From Pyrobaculum arsenaticum DSM 13514 (lineage in GTDB: Archaea > Thermoproteota > Thermoprotei > Thermoproteales > Thermoproteaceae), in assembly GCF_000016385.1 (NCBI RefSeq), contig NC_009376.1, positions 1,178,001-1,242,000 on the forward strand: 64,000 bases of DNA, given 5' to 3'. Position 1 is the first letter of the stretch; each line of letters begins with the position of its first letter. The notes beneath the pieces were generated by a model. It was not told where the DNA came from, made no database searches, and saw only the letters and a list, made by a program, of their open reading frames with translations. Positions 34,309 through 42,738 of the stretch are shown piece after piece. Made by a program: the position numbers and the translations under genes.

Positions 34309-35313
34309 GCGCCAGTACCGGCCTAGGTGGCGTCTTACCTCTTGCATTATCTCCTCGTATCGCCTCGCCACGTGGGGAGGCGAATCTGTTTGGGTTTCCT
34401 CGGGCCTGAAGTCCCCCGCCGCTACTAGGCGCACCAGCGCCTTTGTCCCCCTCTGCAACACCTCTCTGTTGTAGCCCCCCTCCAGGAGAAATATAGTTGG
34501 CTTCTGCAAGCTGAGGATCGCGCTCAACGCGTAGAGGTAGCCCTTTAGGGACAAGGCGAGGTCGGCTAGGGGGTCGTCCTTGTGGGCGTCCCACCCAAGC
34601 GAGACTATTACCGCCCTTGGGTCGTACTGCCTCAGCAACGGCAAGACCACTTCATCAATAGCCTTGATGTACAGGTCGTCTCCTGTCCCCGGCGGCAGGG
34701 GGAGGTTGGCATTAAACCCCTCGCCTCTGCCTGTCCCCACCTCGTCTGGGTACCCAGTGCCGGGGTACAGCGTAGCCGGGTGTTGATGAGTTGATATGTA
34801 CAAGAGATCTCTTTCGTAGAGCATTTCTTGCGTTCCATTCCCGTGGTGCACGTCTATGTCAACCACAGCGATGCCATCTCCCCCGTACAAGGCCCCAATG
34901 GCCGCCGTGTTGAATATACAGAAGCCTTGGGTAGGCGCCGTGAGGGCCCTCCCGGCGAAGCCGGCGTGGTGCCCGGGCGGCCTCGCCGCGACGAGGGCTG
35001 TCTCCCTCTTGTCGAGGGCCTCCATTACGGCAGAGACGGCGAGCGCGGCTGCGTCGCAAGTACCCGCAGAGACGTATGTATCGCCATCAATTTCTGCTTG
35101 GCCAGCGCCGCAGAGCCTTTTGACGTACTCTACGTAGCTCTTATCATGAGCCGAGTATATAAGCCTCCACGCGTCCTCCCGCATTTTAGGCTCCTTTACA
35201 ACGCCTCCCGCCTCCACTACGCCCTTTATGACGTAGTCAAGCCTATCTGGCGCCTCAGGGTGTCTAAAGGGAGGGGTGTGCTTCTTAAAAATCTCCGAGT
35301 AGTACACGTACAT
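34303..35313 (-). CDS. Histone deacetylase-family protein (AcuC-like)
   Basis: A 336-residue arginase/deacetylase-fold protein. RPPGHHAGFAG is the catalytic histidine pair. DIDVHHGNGTQEMLY carries two zinc ligands and SLGWDAHKDDPLA the third, so the site looks complete. In archaea these enzymes may act on acetylated proteins or polyamines. TTTATCTAG (reverse strand) lies about 24 bases from the start ATG. Its 3' end overlaps prs by six bases. Confidence 0.87.
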   Translation of the reverse strand: MYVYYSEIFKKHTPPFRHPEAPDRLDYVIKGVVEAGGVVKEPKMREDAWRLIYSAHDKSYVEYVKRLCGAGQAEIDGDTYVSAGTCDAAALAVSAVMEALDKRETALVAARPPGHHAGFAGRALTAPTQGFCIFNTAAIGALYGGDGIAVVDIDVHHGNGTQEMLYERDLLYISTHQHPATLYPGTGYPDEVGTGRGEGFNANLPLPPGTGDDLYIKAIDEVVLPLLRQYDPRAVIVSLGWDAHKDDPLADLALSLKGYLYALSAILSLQKPTIFLLEGGYNREVLQRGTKALVRLVAAGDFRPEETQTDSPPHVARRYEEIMQEVRRHLGRYWRL

Positions 35314-35371
35314 AGCATACTCAATGTACTACTAGATAAACCTTCAGGTGTTTTAAAAGAGGGGTATAGAC

Positions 35372-35566
35372 GTGTCGATACTAAAGAGGAAGCAGAAAAA
35401 AGACGAAGAAGAAGACGAGCTCGAGAGGATCCTCTCAGAGCTTAAACAACAGGATGACGAAAAATCAGAGGCGGTTTCTGTTACTATACAAATTGCCGGC
35501 CTTAAAGAACTTGTCAAAGCAATAGAAAAGCTCACCGAGGCAGTCAATAAGTGCGGAGAGCAGTAA
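35372..35566 (+). CDS. Small acidic coiled-coil protein
   Basis: A 64-residue protein, GTG start. Residues 5-33 are very charged (KRKQKKDEEEDELERILSEL) and likely coiled-coil. The rest (IAGLKELVKAIEKLTEAVNK) is amphipathic helix. No family recognised. TTTTAAAA lies only about 17 bases upstream of the GTG, closer than usual for this genome. Its last 23 bases overlap arfB on the other strand. Confidence 0.55.
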   Translation: MSILKRKQKKDEEEDELERILSELKQQDDEKSEAVSVTIQIAGLKELVKAIEKLTEAVNKCGEQ

Positions 35567-36182
35567 ACTCCTCAATTTTTTTAACAATGAAATTAACAAT
35601 TTTTTCCAACATCTCCCTGCCCCGCTCGGCCGACACCTCGCTCGGCTTCAGGCAACCGACCACGCCGGTTTTTGAAAACGACGAGACCCTGGTGTTCCCG
35701 AATAGGGAGACGTCGCCTTCGCACACCTCGATGAGCTTCCCTGTCAGCGAGCCTCCCGCCGCCAGGTATATGCTGGTCTCATCCGTCCCCGCGTGGTCCT
35801 TCGCCTTGACCACAGACCATATATTTACAGCGATGAAGCGGGGGCCTAGTTCGTAGTTTAATTGATCCGCCACAAGCTTCACCGCTTCCCACACGCCGCC
35901 ATGTCCTACAACTACTACCACTATGCCACATTTCTCCGCCGCAGATCTGAGCAGTTCTTCCAAATAGGGGATGAAGGACTTACACCTTACCGAGATGGTC
36001 TGCGGAAAGTCCCTATGCTCCTCGCTACATGTGTAGTAGATTGGTGGGAGTTCGCTCCCTCCGACCTTTTTGACCACCTCTCTTGCCACAAACTGCGCCA
36101 CTTCAGCGTCTACAGTGGGAGGCATATGTGGGCCATGTTGTTCGTACGACCCCACGGGTAAAATGCATAGTCTTTGCAACAC
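35544..36182 (-). CDS. arfB: Probable ArfB-type formylaminopyrimidine deformylase (creatininase family)
   Basis: A 212-residue creatininase-fold metal hydrolase. VGSYEQHGPHMPPTVDAEVA holds the metal ligands, GHGGVWEA the core loop, and HAGTDETSIYL the HAG-x-ET-S signature. Creatininase itself is unlikely in this organism. It is divergent from arfA and its operon, so the best fit is ArfB, which removes formate from the product of ArfA in archaeal riboflavin and deazaflavin synthesis. TTTATAAA at 36203-36210 lies about 25 bases from the GTG start. Confidence 0.75.
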   Translation of the reverse strand: MLQRLCILPVGSYEQHGPHMPPTVDAEVAQFVAREVVKKVGGSELPPIYYTCSEEHRDFPQTISVRCKSFIPYLEELLRSAAEKCGIVVVVVGHGGVWEAVKLVADQLNYELGPRFIAVNIWSVVKAKDHAGTDETSIYLAAGGSLTGKLIEVCEGDVSLFGNTRVSSFSKTGVVGCLKPSEVSAERGREMLEKIVNFIVKKIEEFTALRTY

Positions 36183-36301
36183 GGAGGTGTGGCTGGTGGC
36201 ACTTTATAAAACTGCAACTGCGGCTTCCCGCCCCAGGTTCCTCCTTGGTAACTTTTGTTTACATTTAACAAATTTATATATAGCGAGTTGTTTACAACGC
36301 C

Positions 36302-36967
36302 GTGCATAAGGTGGTTTTAATCTCGCTCAGAGGATACCGCGAGTGGACCGAGTCCTTGGGGCCGAGGAGAGAACATATAATACAAAAAGTACAAGCCCGC
36401 ATACACGGGGCTTTATGGTCGAGCTTCACCGCCGTCGGCGCTCTGCCCCACCACTTTAGGTACGACTACTTAATTGCCCTTGCCAACAACGTGCCTCGAC
36501 ACTGGATTGATACGGCTGTTGCAAAAATTAGGAGGTCTTCGCCTGTAGAGGTGGATTACTGCATAGGCATGGGAGAGACTCCACTGGATGCGTATAGGAG
36601 TTGTGGAGAGCACAAAGAGGGAAAGGAGAGCAATGCGGTTGTGGCCCACGTAGACATAGTGAACAGCACCGACGCGACGCGCATAAACGGTCCTATACAC
36701 ACATACCTCAGAGCATTAGATATGCTTCGAACAGCGGCTGGAGCGTGTGAAGATGTGGGTTGCATAGCCTTCTACCTAGGAGGCGACAACATGGTGGTGT
36801 ACCTGCCGGAGCCTAAGGCCATATATGCATTGCTAGACCGCGTCGAAGCGCCGGTAAGAGCCGGGGTTGGAGTGTCTCCGAGGCCATACACTGCGTTTGT
36901 AAAGGCCACCAAGGGGCTCGACGCACTTAGAGCAGAGAACAAGACAGGTGTGAAAGTGGTGAGATGA
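36302..36967 (+). CDS. arfA: GTP cyclohydrolase III (ArfA)
   Basis: Opens the imidazole ring of GTP to formylaminopyrimidine phosphate, the first archaeal riboflavin step. The sequence contains the duplicated cyclase-like fold: YREWTESLGPRRE, HFRYDYLIALAN, ETPLDAY, AHVDIVNSTD and the metal motif FYLGGDNMVVY. At 221 residues it is a little shorter than methanogen ArfA. The start is GTG, about 27 bases after AATTTATATATA. It overlaps arfC by ATGA. Confidence 0.9.
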   Translation: MHKVVLISLRGYREWTESLGPRREHIIQKVQARIHGALWSSFTAVGALPHHFRYDYLIALANNVPRHWIDTAVAKIRRSSPVEVDYCIGMGETPLDAYRSCGEHKEGKESNAVVAHVDIVNSTDATRINGPIHTYLRALDMLRTAAGACEDVGCIAFYLGGDNMVVYLPEPKAIYALLDRVEAPVRAGVGVSPRPYTAFVKATKGLDALRAENKTGVKVVR

Positions 36968-37638
36968 GGCCCCGCGTCTACATGATGGCGGCGGTCACTG
37001 TAGATGGCAGAATTGCGAGCAAGACTGGGTACTCGAAGTTGTCGTGTCCGTATGATCTAAGGCGGCTACACGCCATGAGAGCTATGGTCGACGCCGTAGT
37101 GGTGGGCGCTAATACAGCAATCACCGACAATCCAAGACTGACAGTGCGCTACGCCGAGGGGAGAAATCCAATCCGGGTGTTAATAGACGGCGCACTACGG
37201 GCGCCGACAGATCTTAGACTATTCGACAGGTCTGCCCTAACCATCGTCTTCACTACGTCGAAGGCCCCTTCTGAGAAGATAAAAGAACTCCAGGAAAAAG
37301 GCATAGAGGTAGTAGTGACCGAGGGAAGTGCTGTCGACCCCGCAGAGGTGGTGGCACACCTCAGCAAAAGGGGAGTTGAGAAGGTCTTACTCGAAGGTGG
37401 GGGCAAAACAAACTGGGAGTTTTTGAAAAGGTGCCTAGTGGACGAGCTAATCATTACAGTAACCCCCTACGTCTTCGGACGGGGAGTCTCACTAGTTGAC
37501 GGCGAGGGCTTCGCCGATACCGAGGAGGCCCCCTTCGAGCTAAGGCTGATAGAGGCTAAGCTCTGCCAGTGCGGCAGGGAAATAGTGCTCCACTACGAGG
37601 TTAAGTGTAAAAATCAGTTGACACAAAATATAATATGA
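36964..37638 (+). CDS. arfC: Diaminohydroxyphosphoribosylaminopyrimidine reductase (ArfC/RibD C-terminal type)
   Basis: A 224-residue NADPH-dependent reductase of the RibD_C/DHFR-like fold. Motifs: MMAAVTVDGRIASKTG at the N-terminus, DAVVVGANTAITDNPRLTVR, and EKVLLEGGGKTNWEFL near the end. It reduces the ribosylamine side chain in riboflavin synthesis before deamination. Coupled by ATGA overlaps to arfA and ribB. Confidence 0.9.
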   Translation: MRPRVYMMAAVTVDGRIASKTGYSKLSCPYDLRRLHAMRAMVDAVVVGANTAITDNPRLTVRYAEGRNPIRVLIDGALRAPTDLRLFDRSALTIVFTTSKAPSEKIKELQEKGIEVVVTEGSAVDPAEVVAHLSKRGVEKVLLEGGGKTNWEFLKRCLVDELIITVTPYVFGRGVSLVDGEGFADTEEAPFELRLIEAKLCQCGREIVLHYEVKCKNQLTQNII

Positions 37639-38297
37639 GAAAAAAAGAGTTAACCATGGGACTGGAAGAAGCCATGAAAGCGCTTAGGCAAGGACGCCTC
37701 GTAATGATATATGACGGCGATGATAGAGAGGCTGAGGTTGACTTCGTAATACGTGCAGACGCGGTATCACCCGAGACGGTGAGATGGCTTAGAGAAAACG
37801 CCGGCGGCCTCCTCTGCTTCGTCACCACCAGAGAGATAGGTATTAGCCTCGGCTTAGAGTTCCTAAGCAGGTATTACGGAATGAGGGGCTTCTCCACTAA
37901 GGCTCCTTATGGAGACGAGCCGGCCTTTATGGGATATGTAAACCACGTCAAGACGAAAACTGGCGTGAGAGACGCCGACAAGGCCTTAACAGTAAAAGAG
38001 CTGGCCAAAGTAGTTGACGTAGCTCTCAGAGATCCCGAAGAGGCAAGAGAGCTCTTTAGGATGAGTTTCTACCTACCCGGCCACGTGCCAGTGTTGGGAG
38101 GGAGAATAGGAGAACGGTGGGGCCACACAGAGCTCTCGCTTATCCTAGCCCGGGCGGCTGGCGTCCCCCCCGCCCTGGTGATTATAGAGGCGCTGGGCAG
38201 GCACACTGAGGCTATGCCCATTCACGAGGCTAAGACTATGGCGGAAATCTTGGGCATCCCCCTAGTGACCGGGGAGGAGATCAAAGCCTTAGCTTGA
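37635..38297 (+). CDS. ribB: 3,4-Dihydroxy-2-butanone 4-phosphate synthase, divergent
   Basis: Makes the four-carbon unit for lumazine synthesis from ribulose 5-phosphate. The metal and substrate motifs DGDDREAEVDFV, TGVRDADKALT, LPGHVPVL and GHTE are present and in order. The usual Arg-Ser/Arg-Pro before GHV is replaced by Tyr-Leu-Pro, and the loop between is shorter, so it is a divergent member. At 220 residues it is the stand-alone form without a RibA domain. It is the last gene of the arfA-arfC-ribB operon. Confidence 0.85.
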   Translation: MRKKELTMGLEEAMKALRQGRLVMIYDGDDREAEVDFVIRADAVSPETVRWLRENAGGLLCFVTTREIGISLGLEFLSRYYGMRGFSTKAPYGDEPAFMGYVNHVKTKTGVRDADKALTVKELAKVVDVALRDPEEARELFRMSFYLPGHVPVLGGRIGERWGHTELSLILARAAGVPPALVIIEALGRHTEAMPIHEAKTMAEILGIPLVTGEEIKALA

Positions 38298-38694
38298 TCT
38301 TTATCTTCGCCAGCTTCACCTCTTCCAAGAACTTTACCACGTAAGGCCCCAACCTTTCTACCTCACTATGAGGCACGGTGTCCCAAGTGGGGCAAGTTTT
38401 ATCCACTTCTACCCTCTCGCCGTTGTACACTAGTGGGTATAGACGGCACCCCACTGGCCTAATGTCGTAAATTTTGCAACTACGGCTTTCAGGGTCGTAA
38501 AAGACGCAGTGGCCGTCCACATTCCTTAACCGGTACACGCCGTCTTTTTCCACGGCGAATTCATCAAGCTTAAACCCCGCCGCCTCTATGCGCCTTATAT
38601 CCTCGGCGAGGAGTTCCATCTCAGTCCCTATACAACAAATCCCACACTTTATACACCTAAACTTTACTTCAAACCAGCCAAGACCCCGCCACAC
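38281..38694 (-). CDS. YkgJ-family cysteine-cluster protein
   Basis: A 137-residue protein with FRCIKCGICCIGTEM at the N-terminus, then GHCVFYDPESRSCKIYDIRPVGCRLYP, split here at about residues 61-87, and a late KTCPTW. This CxxCxxCC...C pattern is the zinc/iron-chelating YkgJ domain. Its function is unknown. The GTG start is 27.5 bases from the palindromic TATA element at 38714-38729. The 3' end overlaps ribB by 17 bases. Confidence 0.8.
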   Translation of the reverse strand: MWRGLGWFEVKFRCIKCGICCIGTEMELLAEDIRRIEAAGFKLDEFAVEKDGVYRLRNVDGHCVFYDPESRSCKIYDIRPVGCRLYPLVYNGERVEVDKTCPTWDTVPHSEVERLGPYVVKFLEEVKLAKIKIKLRL

Positions 38695-38713
38695 GCCACC
38701 TTTTGGCCCTAGG

Positions 38714-38729
38714 GGTAAAATATTTTACC
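38714..38729. promoter_or_regulatory. Perfectly palindromic TATA element for two divergent genes
   Basis: GGTAAAATATTTTACC is a perfect 16-base palindrome centred at 38721.5. The leftward GTG (38694) is 27.5 bases and the rightward GTG (38748) is 26.5 bases away. No other TATA candidate lies in the 53-base gap. Confidence 0.7.
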
Positions 38730-38747
38730 GAATTAACCCGCCAACTT

Positions 38748-39824
38748 GTGTTTGACGTGATCATCGTCGGGGCCGGCCCAGCGGGATCAACAGCCGCCCT
38801 TATAGCAGGGAGACTTGGGCTAAAAACCCTAATCATAGATCGGTTATCCCCGCCGAGGGAGAAGCCCTGCGGCGGCGGCCTCACCCCGCGTAGCTGGAAA
38901 CTCCTAAACGCACTAGGCGTTGAGTACCCCGTCTACGGCATCTGCAAAGAGGTGGAGACCAGAGCTGCGGGATATAGCTACGTGCTGAAAAAAGAACCTA
39001 TATACGTCACTAGGCGGCCCGATTTTGACTACTCACTGCTTAAACAAAGCGGCGCCGAGTTTGTAAAAGACCAAGTCATCTCGGTAAGACAGAACGAAGT
39101 AGTGGGCAGAGCCGGCGTGTACCAAGGAAGAATAATCATCGGCGCAGACGGCGCCACTAGCACAGTGGCGAGGTCCATAGGCATTGCCAACTACCGCCGG
39201 GAGAAGACACACGCAATTGCCTACATGACAATTGCCAAGGGACCAACAAGCGAGACTTGCGTCGTCGACTTTGACGCCGTTATTGACGCCACCGGAAATG
39301 TGGGCTACGCATGGATCTTCCCACTGGCAGAGGGCGCCAACATCGGCGCTGGGATAGGAGGAGGGAGGTGGGCAGATCTGCGCCAGTTAGTAGAGGAATA
39401 CGCCGCCAAACACGGCTATAAGCCAGGAAAAGTCATGGGCCACCCACTCTCTCTTGGCTACGTGGCGGGGCTGGGAAGAGGAAATGTACTCCTCGCAGGA
39501 GAAGCGGCAGGCCTAGTAGATGCCACCACCGGAGAGGGCATATACTACGCCGTTGCCAGCGGAGCCGCTGCCGCCATCGCGGCATACACGGCACTTAGGA
39601 TGTGGGGCAGGGAAAAGTACGCGTTGCCAATCTACCACGAACTTGTAAAGCCGTATGTAGAAGAGGTCAAGAAGACGCGAACGCTCTACCATTTGGCGAA
39701 AGCCATAGGCACAAAGAAATGGGCAGTCAAGCTTTTAGGCAGAAGGCTTGTTAGGCTCTACTCCGCGGTTTACACAGGTGAGGCAACCTACAGCCTCTTA
39801 CTAAAGCCAGTACAGAGGCTATAG
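38748..39824 (+). CDS. Geranylgeranyl reductase family FAD protein
   Basis: A 358-residue flavoprotein. The dinucleotide motif VFDVIIVGAGPAGSTAALIA starts at residue 1. PREKPCGGGLTPR matches the geranylgeranyl-reductase group, and GADGATSTVAR and LLAGEAAGLVDATTGEGIYYA complete the FAD fold. It probably saturates isoprenoid chains of archaeal lipids or quinones. The GTG at 38748 begins right at the FAD motif and has the palindromic TATA element at the standard distance; a longer frame from 38703 would include it. Confidence 0.82.
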   Translation: MFDVIIVGAGPAGSTAALIAGRLGLKTLIIDRLSPPREKPCGGGLTPRSWKLLNALGVEYPVYGICKEVETRAAGYSYVLKKEPIYVTRRPDFDYSLLKQSGAEFVKDQVISVRQNEVVGRAGVYQGRIIIGADGATSTVARSIGIANYRREKTHAIAYMTIAKGPTSETCVVDFDAVIDATGNVGYAWIFPLAEGANIGAGIGGGRWADLRQLVEEYAAKHGYKPGKVMGHPLSLGYVAGLGRGNVLLAGEAAGLVDATTGEGIYYAVASGAAAAIAAYTALRMWGREKYALPIYHELVKPYVEEVKKTRTLYHLAKAIGTKKWAVKLLGRRLVRLYSAVYTGEATYSLLLKPVQRL

Positions 39825-40976
39825 CTCAACCTCGGCTAGTTGCCTAAGCACGTAATCCCTTATCTCCCTCTCAGCGGGGACTTCTCTAACCACGCGGCCG
39901 TCCTCTATCCACTTGGCCAAGAGGGGCTCCCCGCAAGGCGGCGGACTATCCCAAGGCGCAAAGACGTGTTTAGAGCCGCATTTATACACCTGCTTAAACC
40001 CTGGGAGCTTCCCCCTCTTCGTTATGGGCACCCACCTCCCGTCCACCTCCACCTCCACTATGTCCATCGCAACGTCGACAGAGGGCGGAAAGGCGATGGA
40101 CGTCCCTACTCCAAAACCGTCGGCAATGTCCTTCAACGCCTCTACCTGCGCCTCGTCTAGCCCGCCGCTTACGAAAATCTTCACATTCCTATACCCGTGA
40201 AGATCCAGGGCCCACCTTACCTCCTCCACTATCTTCCTCATATTCCCCCTCCTGCTACCTGGCGTGTCTAGCCTCACTCCGTAAAGCCTATCGCCGAGTA
40301 GTCTCGCCGCGAGCAAAGCCTCCTCTCTCTCGTCGATAAAAGTGTCGACTAGTACAATACGGGAGACTTCTGGGGGCATAGTTCTGTCAAACCAGACCCA
40401 GGCAAGGGTATGGTCGCCTGTGGTGGCCTTGAAAATTATCATAAGTGCATGAGGCATGGTCCCGGAGGGCCTTATGCCGATTAGCTCAGCTCCCATTACG
40501 GTCGCCACCCCGTCACAACCGCCGATGTAAGCCGCGCGGTCCGCCATGGGCTGGATCGCCGGATGTAGCGCCCTGGCTCCGAAGAAGAGACACGTCTTTT
40601 CGCCAACTATTTTCTTCACCCTAGCCGCCTTTGTGGAAATACTGGAGTAGTGCCTGACAATGCCTAAAAGCGCAGTTTCTAGTACCGCAAATTCTAGGTA
40701 TGGCCCCTCCACGACCATGAGCGGGTCGTTTTCGTAGAACAACGTCCCTTCAGGCATTGCGTAAAGCGTTACTTTTCTTCCCCTAAGAACCTCCACGACT
40801 TCCTTCAAACCGGTAAACAAGGCCCATTTGTACCCCTTGGGAAGAGACGAGACGTGGAACTCGGCCCTCACCTTAACGTCGGCTAATCCGGCGTTTTTCA
40901 AAACCTCTACCGTCCTCACGAAATATATATCAGTCGTCTTACCTGACAAGATATCTGAAAGAGTGGCTATGTGCAT
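39819..40976 (-). CDS. Nicotinate phosphoribosyltransferase
   Basis: A 385-residue type II phosphoribosyltransferase of the archaeal NAPRTase kind, feeding NAD synthesis from nicotinate and PRPP. Visible landmarks are EGTLFYENDPLMVVEGPY, FGARALHPAIQP, GTMPHALMI, VRLDTPGSRRG and the phosphate loop FVSGGLDEAQV followed by GVGTSI. A C-terminal cysteine pair (KCGSKH, PPPCGEP) could bind zinc. The TATA for this start is at about 40998-41007, reverse strand. Confidence 0.9.
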   Translation of the reverse strand: MHIATLSDILSGKTTDIYFVRTVEVLKNAGLADVKVRAEFHVSSLPKGYKWALFTGLKEVVEVLRGRKVTLYAMPEGTLFYENDPLMVVEGPYLEFAVLETALLGIVRHYSSISTKAARVKKIVGEKTCLFFGARALHPAIQPMADRAAYIGGCDGVATVMGAELIGIRPSGTMPHALMIIFKATTGDHTLAWVWFDRTMPPEVSRIVLVDTFIDEREEALLAARLLGDRLYGVRLDTPGSRRGNMRKIVEEVRWALDLHGYRNVKIFVSGGLDEAQVEALKDIADGFGVGTSIAFPPSVDVAMDIVEVEVDGRWVPITKRGKLPGFKQVYKCGSKHVFAPWDSPPPCGEPLLAKWIEDGRVVREVPAEREIRDYVLRQLAEVEL

Positions 40977-40982
40977 GTCTTC

Positions 40983-41008
40983 TAAAAATATAGATGCTTT
41001 AAAAATAA
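40983..41008. promoter_or_regulatory. Crossed TATA elements of a divergent pair
   Basis: The gap is only 34 bases. AAAAATATAG (40984-40993) is about 23 bases before the rightward GTG at 41011. TTTAAAAATA (40998-41007), read on the other strand, is about 26 bases before the leftward ATG at 40976. Each promoter therefore lies closer to the opposite gene, so the two initiation complexes would overlap. Confidence 0.5.
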
Positions 41009-41010
41009 CA

Positions 41011-42738
41011 GTGGAGATCTTCCCCTATCCTAGTTTTAGGCCGTTCCAGGAAGACATCTACCGCAAAGTATACGATTCTCTGCGCAACGGCGTGCCGGCT
41101 CTTATAAACGCCCCAACAGGACTGGGCAAAACGGCGGCGGTGCTCGCGGCGGCGGTGAAGTTCACGCTGGAAACGGGAATCCCAATACACTACGCCGTGA
41201 GGACAAGGGCTGAACTAGAACCTCCTGTGCGGGAGCTCTCAAAGATGAGAAAGAAAGGCGTCGAGGTGGATTACGTCGTCATAAAGAGTCGCCAGGATAT
41301 GTGTTGTTATCCACAACTCAGGAAGCTGTCCTATCTTGAATTCTTAGCCGAGTGCTCGTATTTGAGGAAGACGGGGAAATGCGCCTACTACCCCCCGATG
41401 GAGGTCGACGCGCCTCTACGAAGCGTTTCAGCCTACGTGAAGTTTCTCTGCGCAGCCAGCAGTTGCCCCTACGAATACGCAAAGAAGAAACTGAGAGATG
41501 CTAAGATACTGATATCTACATACTACTATGTATTTAGTAAAGAGGGGGCTGATGTTAGGAAAAGAGTAGTAATAATAGACGAGGCACACTCCGTTTTCGA
41601 CGCCGTGGTTCAGCTACACGGCTTCAAGCTCAATGAAAGTGAGATAAGACAAGCCTACAGTGAGGCGCGGAAATACGGCTTCGTCGAAGAGGCGGCAAAG
41701 ATATACAGACTCTACGCCTTTGTTAGAAAAACCACCGGAACAGTGGACATAGGCGATCTCCTCTCGTTAATCGCCGACCTAGACCTAGACGAGGTAATTG
41801 GGAAAATCACCGCGTTAAAAATTGAGAGGAGGTCCACCCCCTATACGCCTCTTCTGCTCCTTAAAGAGCTCAAGGAAGCTCTTAGGACAAAGACGCGGCT
41901 TTACGCAGAGGTGGAGGAAACTGGGGGATCAAAAGTGCTTGCTCTCTACCCACTAGACCCCGCAACAGTGGTTAGGGAGGCGTTGCGGGGGGCATACGCC
42001 GTAGTTTACCTCAGCGGCACACTGCCCGTGGAGCTGTTCGCCCAAAACCTGGGCTTGACTAAATACGAGAAGTTCGACGTCCCCTTCAACGCGTATGTAC
42101 CAAGAGAGAACTACCTCACTATAATAGACGTGGGAGTTACCACGAGGTATGCGGAGAGGGGAGAAGAGATGTACTTCGGATTGGCGAAGCGGCTTGCGAC
42201 GCTTATAAACCTATCGCCCCGCGGGATCTTGGCCGTCTTTCCATCCTACGAAGTCATGAAAGGAGTTCGCAAATACCTGAAAATATCTATCCCACACTGG
42301 TACGAGGACTCCGGCGAGGTGGCAGAGGAGCTTCCCGACAAGTTTTTCATAGGGGCGGTGGCAAGGGGCAGGTATACCGAAGGCGTGGAGTATACGAGAG
42401 ACGGCGAGAACCTACTCTCAACGGTGGCCATTGTGGGAGTGCCGTTCCCGGAACCCTCGCCATACCTAGAAAGGAGAGTGGAAATATTGAGGCCGAAGCT
42501 GAGAGAAAAGGCTTGGGAGGCTGTCTACCTATACGAAGCAGTTGTGGGCATTAGACAAGCCGTTGGGAGGCTTTTCAGAGGGCCGGGAGACAGAGGCGTC
42601 ATAGCGCTACTCGATAGGCGGTACGCGGAGCCCGATCTGTGGGGGCAACTCTCAGACTTAACCTCCGGCGCTACTATAGTAGGCGACGTGGAGGAGGCCG
42701 AGGAGAGTATTAGGAAGTTTTTCAACGCCGTGTTATAA
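41011..42738 (+). CDS. xpd: XPD-family iron-sulfur DNA helicase
   Basis: 5'-3' superfamily 2 helicase of 575 residues. Walker A is NAPTGLGKTA (33-42). The 4Fe4S domain lies between motifs I and II, with cysteines at 98/99, 115, 124, 147 and 152. The DEAH box is VVIIDEAHSV, and the C-terminal motif VI reads IRQAVGRLFRGPGD. I start at GTG 41011, which leaves five residues before the FPYPSFRPFQ Q-like motif; longer in-frame starts run into the neighbouring promoter region. Confidence 0.9.
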   Translation: MEIFPYPSFRPFQEDIYRKVYDSLRNGVPALINAPTGLGKTAAVLAAAVKFTLETGIPIHYAVRTRAELEPPVRELSKMRKKGVEVDYVVIKSRQDMCCYPQLRKLSYLEFLAECSYLRKTGKCAYYPPMEVDAPLRSVSAYVKFLCAASSCPYEYAKKKLRDAKILISTYYYVFSKEGADVRKRVVIIDEAHSVFDAVVQLHGFKLNESEIRQAYSEARKYGFVEEAAKIYRLYAFVRKTTGTVDIGDLLSLIADLDLDEVIGKITALKIERRSTPYTPLLLLKELKEALRTKTRLYAEVEETGGSKVLALYPLDPATVVREALRGAYAVVYLSGTLPVELFAQNLGLTKYEKFDVPFNAYVPRENYLTIIDVGVTTRYAERGEEMYFGLAKRLATLINLSPRGILAVFPSYEVMKGVRKYLKISIPHWYEDSGEVAEELPDKFFIGAVARGRYTEGVEYTRDGENLLSTVAIVGVPFPEPSPYLERRVEILRPKLREKAWEAVYLYEAVVGIRQAVGRLFRGPGDRGVIALLDRRYAEPDLWGQLSDLTSGATIVGDVEEAEESIRKFFNAVL

